From positions 1-64,000 of the forward strand of contig NZ_CAAGLX010000026.1 in the NCBI RefSeq assembly GCF_900770955.1: a stretch of 64,000 nt of DNA, in the 5' to 3' direction. The DNA comes from an uncultured Phascolarctobacterium sp. (GTDB taxonomy: Bacteria > Bacillota > Negativicutes > Acidaminococcales > Acidaminococcaceae). This document shows, piece by piece, positions 60,680 to 64,000 of this stretch. Numbering within the stretch: position 1 is the first letter of the stretch; each line of letters opens with the position of its first letter. Both the position numbers and the translations under genes were made by a program. The notes under the pieces were generated by a model, which was not told the DNA's origin, did no database searches, and saw only the letters and a program-made list of their open reading frames with translations.

Positions 60680-61102
60680 ATGAAACAAATACCTGTAATT
60701 TTTTGGACCGGTACCGGTAACACACAAATGATGGCTGACGCTGTTGCAGAAGCAATTAATGCTGCAGGTGCGGAAGCTGTTGTAAAAAATGTCAGCGAAA
60801 TCACTGCTGACGAGGCTGCAGGCTATGACGCTATGGCACTGGGCTGCCCGGCAATGGGCGCAGAGGTGCTGGAGGAATGCGAATTCGAGCCGTTCTTCAC
60901 CGAGCTTGAAGGCAAGCTGGCAGGCAAAAAGGTAGCGCTCTTCGGATCCTATGGCTGGGGCGGAACCTACATGCAGGATTGGGAAGCACGCGTTAAGGAT
61001 GCGGGCGCAACGCTTGTAGCAGACGGCGTACTGGCGCTGGGTGCTCCAGATGACGAAGCCGTGGCTAAGCTGGCGGAAGCAGGCAAGCTGCTTGCCGAAT
61101 AA
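60680..61102 (+). CDS. Flavodoxin
   Basis: The 140-residue short-chain flavodoxin has the FMN phosphate loop WTGTGNTQMM at the N-terminus and the flavin-binding loops ALGCPAMGAEVL and FGSYGWGG. It carries electrons in place of ferredoxin when iron is scarce. Placed under DtxR-like control behind the nitrogenase-like operon, it is the likely electron donor to the NifH-like protein, by inference. Confidence 0.93.
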   Translation: MKQIPVIFWTGTGNTQMMADAVAEAINAAGAEAVVKNVSEITADEAAGYDAMALGCPAMGAEVLEECEFEPFFTELEGKLAGKKVALFGSYGWGGTYMQDWEARVKDAGATLVADGVLALGAPDDEAVAKLAEAGKLLAE

Positions 61103-61117
61103 GGCTAAAATAATATG

Positions 61118-61154
61118 AAAAACTGCCTTCCAATTTTAGGAAAGGCAGTTTTTT
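61118..61154 (+). terminator. Rho-independent terminator after flavodoxin
   Basis: AAACTGCCTT / AAGGCAGTTT stem followed by T residues, ending the iron-linked unit. I see nothing else in 61155-61368. Confidence 0.85.
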
Positions 61155-61368
61155 AGTGAAGCGTTTGCATTATAGCAGTTGGCAAATGATTCGCTTTGTG
61201 ATATTATTTAAGAACACATCCTATTGACTTTATACCTGCTATATAGTGTAGACTGTATCATCATAAAAGAAAGTTTATTATGCTACGGCAGCGTTTTACG
61301 CCAGGCGCATCGGCAAAAGCTGTTGTGCGCGCTTTAGAATATATATGAATAGAGGATAGGAAAGCTTT

Positions 61369-63075
61369 ATGTTCAAAACATTTCTCAGCTATTATAAACC
61401 ATATAAGGGCATCCTGCTCTTTCTCGTGATTGGCTCGCTGCTGCGTGCACTGCTCGAGCTGTTCTTTCCCTATGTAGTGAAGCTGATGCTGGAACAGCAG
61501 CTGCCGCTTAGGAATCTGCCGCTGCTTCTAAAATGGTCGGCAGCACTCCTTGCCATGTATCTGGTAAACTTTGGCATGCATTTTGGCATCATCTATTGGG
61601 CGCAGTCCATGAGCTATTCCATGGAACGCGATATGCGCCATGATTTGTTCCGCCATCTGCAGAAGCTGTCCTTCGGCTTTTACGATAAAAACAAAAGCGG
61701 CCAGCTGCTGTCTCGCCTCACCAGCGACCTGAGCGAAATTAACGGCTTCGCAGGCAATGCGCCGATGGATCTTATCGTTTGTGGTCTGACGATGAGCGGA
61801 ACGATGGTTATTCTGATTTACATGAATCCCATGCTGGGCAGTCTGATTGCCTTCCTGCTTTTGGTGAAGGCAGTGCATACCGTTTTCGTCAATCTGCGCA
61901 TGAAAAAGGCCTTCTTTGCTAATCGTGTAGCGATGGGCGAGGTAACTGGCAAGGCTGCGGAAAGCATCAACGGCGTGCGTCTGATCAAAGCCTTCGCCGG
62001 CGAGCGCAGTGATATGGCGCAGTTTATGGAAAAGGCGGATGCATATCTGACAGTATGTAAAAAATCCTTTAAAATAACCTCCTATTTTGTCGGTAGCATG
62101 ATTTTCTTCAGCAACTTTATCAATGTGGCGATATTAGTCGTTGGCGGTTTGCTGATAAATCAGGGGCTGATGAGCTTCGGTGAGCTGGTGGCCTTCTTCC
62201 TCTACGTGGGCCTGTTTATGAAGCCGTTGATGCAGCTTCTGGGCTTCATTCAGATATATCAGCGCGGTATGGCAGGCTTCAAGCGTTTTTATGAGCTGCT
62301 GCAGGAAAAGCCTGATATTGTTGATGCACCTGATGCTAAAATTTGCCCGCCCTGCAAGGGAAATATCACCTTTGATAACGTCAGCTTCGCCTATGCGGAC
62401 GGCAGACCTGTTATCCGCAATCTTTCGCTGAATGTGGCAGCAGGTGAAACCGTGGCTTTTGTGGGCGCTACGGGAGCAGGCAAAACAACGATTGCCAGCC
62501 TTTTGCTGCGCTTTTACGAGCCTCAGAGCGGCAGAATCTTACTGGACGGCTGCGATATCCGTGAATTTACGCAGGAGTCGCTGCGCAGGCAAATCGGCCT
62601 GGTGCAGCAGGATGTCTTTCTCTTCGGCGACAGCGTGCGCTACAACATAGCTTACGCCAAACCGGACGCGACAGCGGACGAGGTGCAGGCGGCAGCGAAG
62701 GCTGCGGCGGCAGATGAGTTCATTCAAAAGCTGCCTGCAGGCTATGACACTGAGGTGGGCGAGCGCGGTGTGAAGCTGAGCGGCGGCCAGAAGCAGCGTC
62801 TGGCGATTGCACGTGTCTTTTTGAAAAATCCTCCGGTAGTAGTGTTGGATGAGGCTACAAGCGCGCTCGACAATATTACGGAGCAGCAGATACAAAAGGA
62901 GCTCGACGAGCTGGCGGTAGGACGCACCACGCTGATTATTGCGCACCGTCTTTCTACTATCCGTCATGCGGACAAGATTGTGGTGCTTGATGAGGGCGCT
63001 GTTGCCGAATGCGGCAGCCATGAAGAGCTGCTGGCGCGCAAGGGACATTATTATAATTTGTACAATAAACAGTGA
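61369..63075 (+). CDS. ABC exporter half-transporter (MsbA/LmrA type)
   Basis: The 568-residue protein has an N-terminal six-helix exporter domain and a C-terminal ATPase with Walker A GATGAGKTT, signature LSGGQKQR and Walker B VVVLDEATSALD. It works as a homodimer. Substrates of this class include lipids, drugs, peptides and haem-like compounds; none can be picked. It is separated from flavodoxin by a terminator and lacks a DtxR-like box, so a link to the iron locus is uncertain. Confidence 0.92.
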   Translation: MFKTFLSYYKPYKGILLFLVIGSLLRALLELFFPYVVKLMLEQQLPLRNLPLLLKWSAALLAMYLVNFGMHFGIIYWAQSMSYSMERDMRHDLFRHLQKLSFGFYDKNKSGQLLSRLTSDLSEINGFAGNAPMDLIVCGLTMSGTMVILIYMNPMLGSLIAFLLLVKAVHTVFVNLRMKKAFFANRVAMGEVTGKAAESINGVRLIKAFAGERSDMAQFMEKADAYLTVCKKSFKITSYFVGSMIFFSNFINVAILVVGGLLINQGLMSFGELVAFFLYVGLFMKPLMQLLGFIQIYQRGMAGFKRFYELLQEKPDIVDAPDAKICPPCKGNITFDNVSFAYADGRPVIRNLSLNVAAGETVAFVGATGAGKTTIASLLLRFYEPQSGRILLDGCDIREFTQESLRRQIGLVQQDVFLFGDSVRYNIAYAKPDATADEVQAAAKAAAADEFIQKLPAGYDTEVGERGVKLSGGQKQRLAIARVFLKNPPVVVLDEATSALDNITEQQIQKELDELAVGRTTLIIAHRLSTIRHADKIVVLDEGAVAECGSHEELLARKGHYYNLYNKQ

Positions 63076-63109
63076 AAAGAGGCTGTCGCGTTGGCGACAG
63101 CCTCTTTTA
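63075..63109 (+). terminator. Rho-independent terminator after the ABC exporter
   Basis: AAAAGAGGCTGTCGC / GCGACAGCCTCTTTT stem; symmetric A and T runs suggest it may serve both strands. Confidence 0.85.
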
Positions 63110-63187
63110 TGACTTATGTATAGCACTGAAGCGGCCGGTGGATTTTACATAGCTGGACAAGGGAACATTATACTTACTATAATGTGC

Positions 63188-64000
63188 TTACAGTACGGGG
63201 ATTTCAACCTTGGATATGAATTTGTCATGCGAATCAGTTGACCAGTAATTTCTTAATGTTTTGATATAAATAACATTATTGGGTTTTAAATTCAGTGCTT
63301 GGCAAAATTTAGTTAAAAACGGTTTTGCTGTATTTACCGCGTCGGCAAAATTGGTATTAACGCAGATTTGCAGATACAGGCCGTAAGGCTTTATGTAATT
63401 GTGCCTTTTTTTATTAGTTTTGCAGAACACTTTGTAGGATTTCGGAGAAAAATCGGTAATTGTGTCATTAAAAATAAAACCGCTGATACTATATTCTTTA
63501 AGTCCGTTTTGGTCGACAGCTGAATTCAGCAGGGTGGCAGCAGCTACAAAACGCTCCTTTTGCGGTAACGAAAGCAGAATATCCTCGCTTACCAAAAAAT
63601 ATTCCTCTTCTCTGTAGGATAGGGTGATTTCGTTCAGCTTACAATCATTGTAAGTATTTATAGTATTTATTTTAGATTTTATATTATCGCATAATTTGCT
63701 AGTAAGTTCTATTTGTTTTGTCAATCTATGTAATTGTTTGTTGAGCAGAGAAAGAGTATTCTCAGGAGTGCGGTGGTCTAAAAAATTCTTTATATCGTTA
63801 AGGTGGAAGCCCATTGTTTTCAAGTCCAAAATAATTCCCAAGATGAAAAACTGCTTCAGCGAGTACATGCGATAACCATTCGAATCTACATAATCAGGCT
63901 TAAACAAATCCTTTTTATCGTAGAAAATCAGCGTCTGTTTGGATATGTTATATAATTGCGCCAAGTCACTTGCGTAAAAGAAATTGCGTTTATCTATCAT
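63188..64000 (-). CDS. MerR-family transcriptional regulator
   Basis: The 270-residue protein begins with a MerR helix-turn-helix (YASDLAQLYNISKQTLIFYD, then NGYRMYSLKQF), a coiled coil near 90-110 and a C-terminal domain resembling GyrI-like ligand-binding folds. Such proteins sense drugs or small ligands and activate exporters. It faces away from the ABC exporter. The ATG is the last codon of the window, so an earlier start cannot be excluded. Confidence 0.88.
   Translation of the reverse strand: MIDKRNFFYASDLAQLYNISKQTLIFYDKKDLFKPDYVDSNGYRMYSLKQFFILGIILDLKTMGFHLNDIKNFLDHRTPENTLSLLNKQLHRLTKQIELTSKLCDNIKSKINTINTYNDCKLNEITLSYREEEYFLVSEDILLSLPQKERFVAAATLLNSAVDQNGLKEYSISGFIFNDTITDFSPKSYKVFCKTNKKRHNYIKPYGLYLQICVNTNFADAVNTAKPFLTKFCQALNLKPNNVIYIKTLRNYWSTDSHDKFISKVEIPVL

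Noticed and set aside
61369..63075. ABC exporter as a component of the nitrogenase-like system
   Set aside because: A terminator separates it from flavodoxin, it has no TTAG-N6-CTAA box, and the exporter type is generic.

Overview
The window looks like a chromosomal segment of a diderm, anaerobic Firmicute, most likely a Negativicute (Acidaminococcaceae or Selenomonadaceae type; genus not determined). Firmicute traits are strong AGGAGG ribosome binding sites, a SAM-I (S-box) riboswitch and Firmicute-style promoters. Outer-membrane traits are a YadA-type trimeric autotransporter, a TonB-dependent receptor and a complete ExbB-ExbD-TonB set. Class I iron-sulfur fumarase, malic enzyme, PEP synthase and FeoAB fit an anaerobic gut-type metabolism.

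Layout. 1-774: 3' end of a YadA-like adhesin with a frameshift in its membrane anchor. 892-7659: small exported proteins, a ComEC-like metallo-beta-lactamase protein, then a NUDIX hydrolase plus SauUSI-like type IV restriction enzyme, a short deformylase-like protein and an HExxH protein. 7680-10010: an IS200/IS605-like shell (tnpB and tnpA remnants, end hairpins) around an AlbA/Schlafen-type regulator and a truncated XRE regulator. 10104-13370: feoAB and a monofunctional transglycosylase on the minus strand. 13557-22129: arginine biosynthesis argCJBDF, then argGH from its own promoter. 22292-28574: an ATPase gene stub, a sodium-dependent transporter, a 31-residue membrane peptide gene, a hydantoinase/oxoprolinase plus histone-deacetylase-like pair, rdgB and a YfcE-type phosphodiesterase. 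28762-32597: malic enzyme, two-subunit fumarase, S-box riboswitch and a MetQ lipoprotein without its transporter. 32750-43275: assorted single genes, a LysR stub, an abgT pseudogene, pepT and tRNA-Ala. 43448-48077: ppsA and a small type IV pilus fragment.

The most interesting part is 48085-61154. A FecB/FecC/FecD-type importer, a ChaN-like haem-binding-family protein, a BtuB/haem-type TonB-dependent receptor, ExbB-ExbD-TonB and three nitrogenase-superfamily subunits (NifH-, NifD- and NifK-like) lie on one strand with short gaps or overlaps, followed by a DUF3793 protein and a flavodoxin. The D-like subunit keeps three cysteines at the P-cluster/4Fe-4S positions, the K-like subunit keeps none, and both FeMo-cofactor ligands of NifD appear to be replaced, so this is not a nitrogenase. 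Copies of a DtxR-like TTAG-N6-CTAA box flank the promoters of the importer and DUF3793 transcripts, and a one-mismatch copy precedes the receptor. My inference is an iron-repressed pathway that imports an iron-bearing ligand, perhaps haem or another tetrapyrrole, and reduces it without oxygen using flavodoxin and an ATP-driven reductase. Substrate and chemistry are not shown by the sequence.

Genome wear is visible throughout: three copies of a MITE-like palindromic element (two of them within the iron locus), IS200/IS605 remnants, a decayed abgT, and stubs of LysR and AAA-ATPase genes. No CRISPR array and no rRNA gene were seen.
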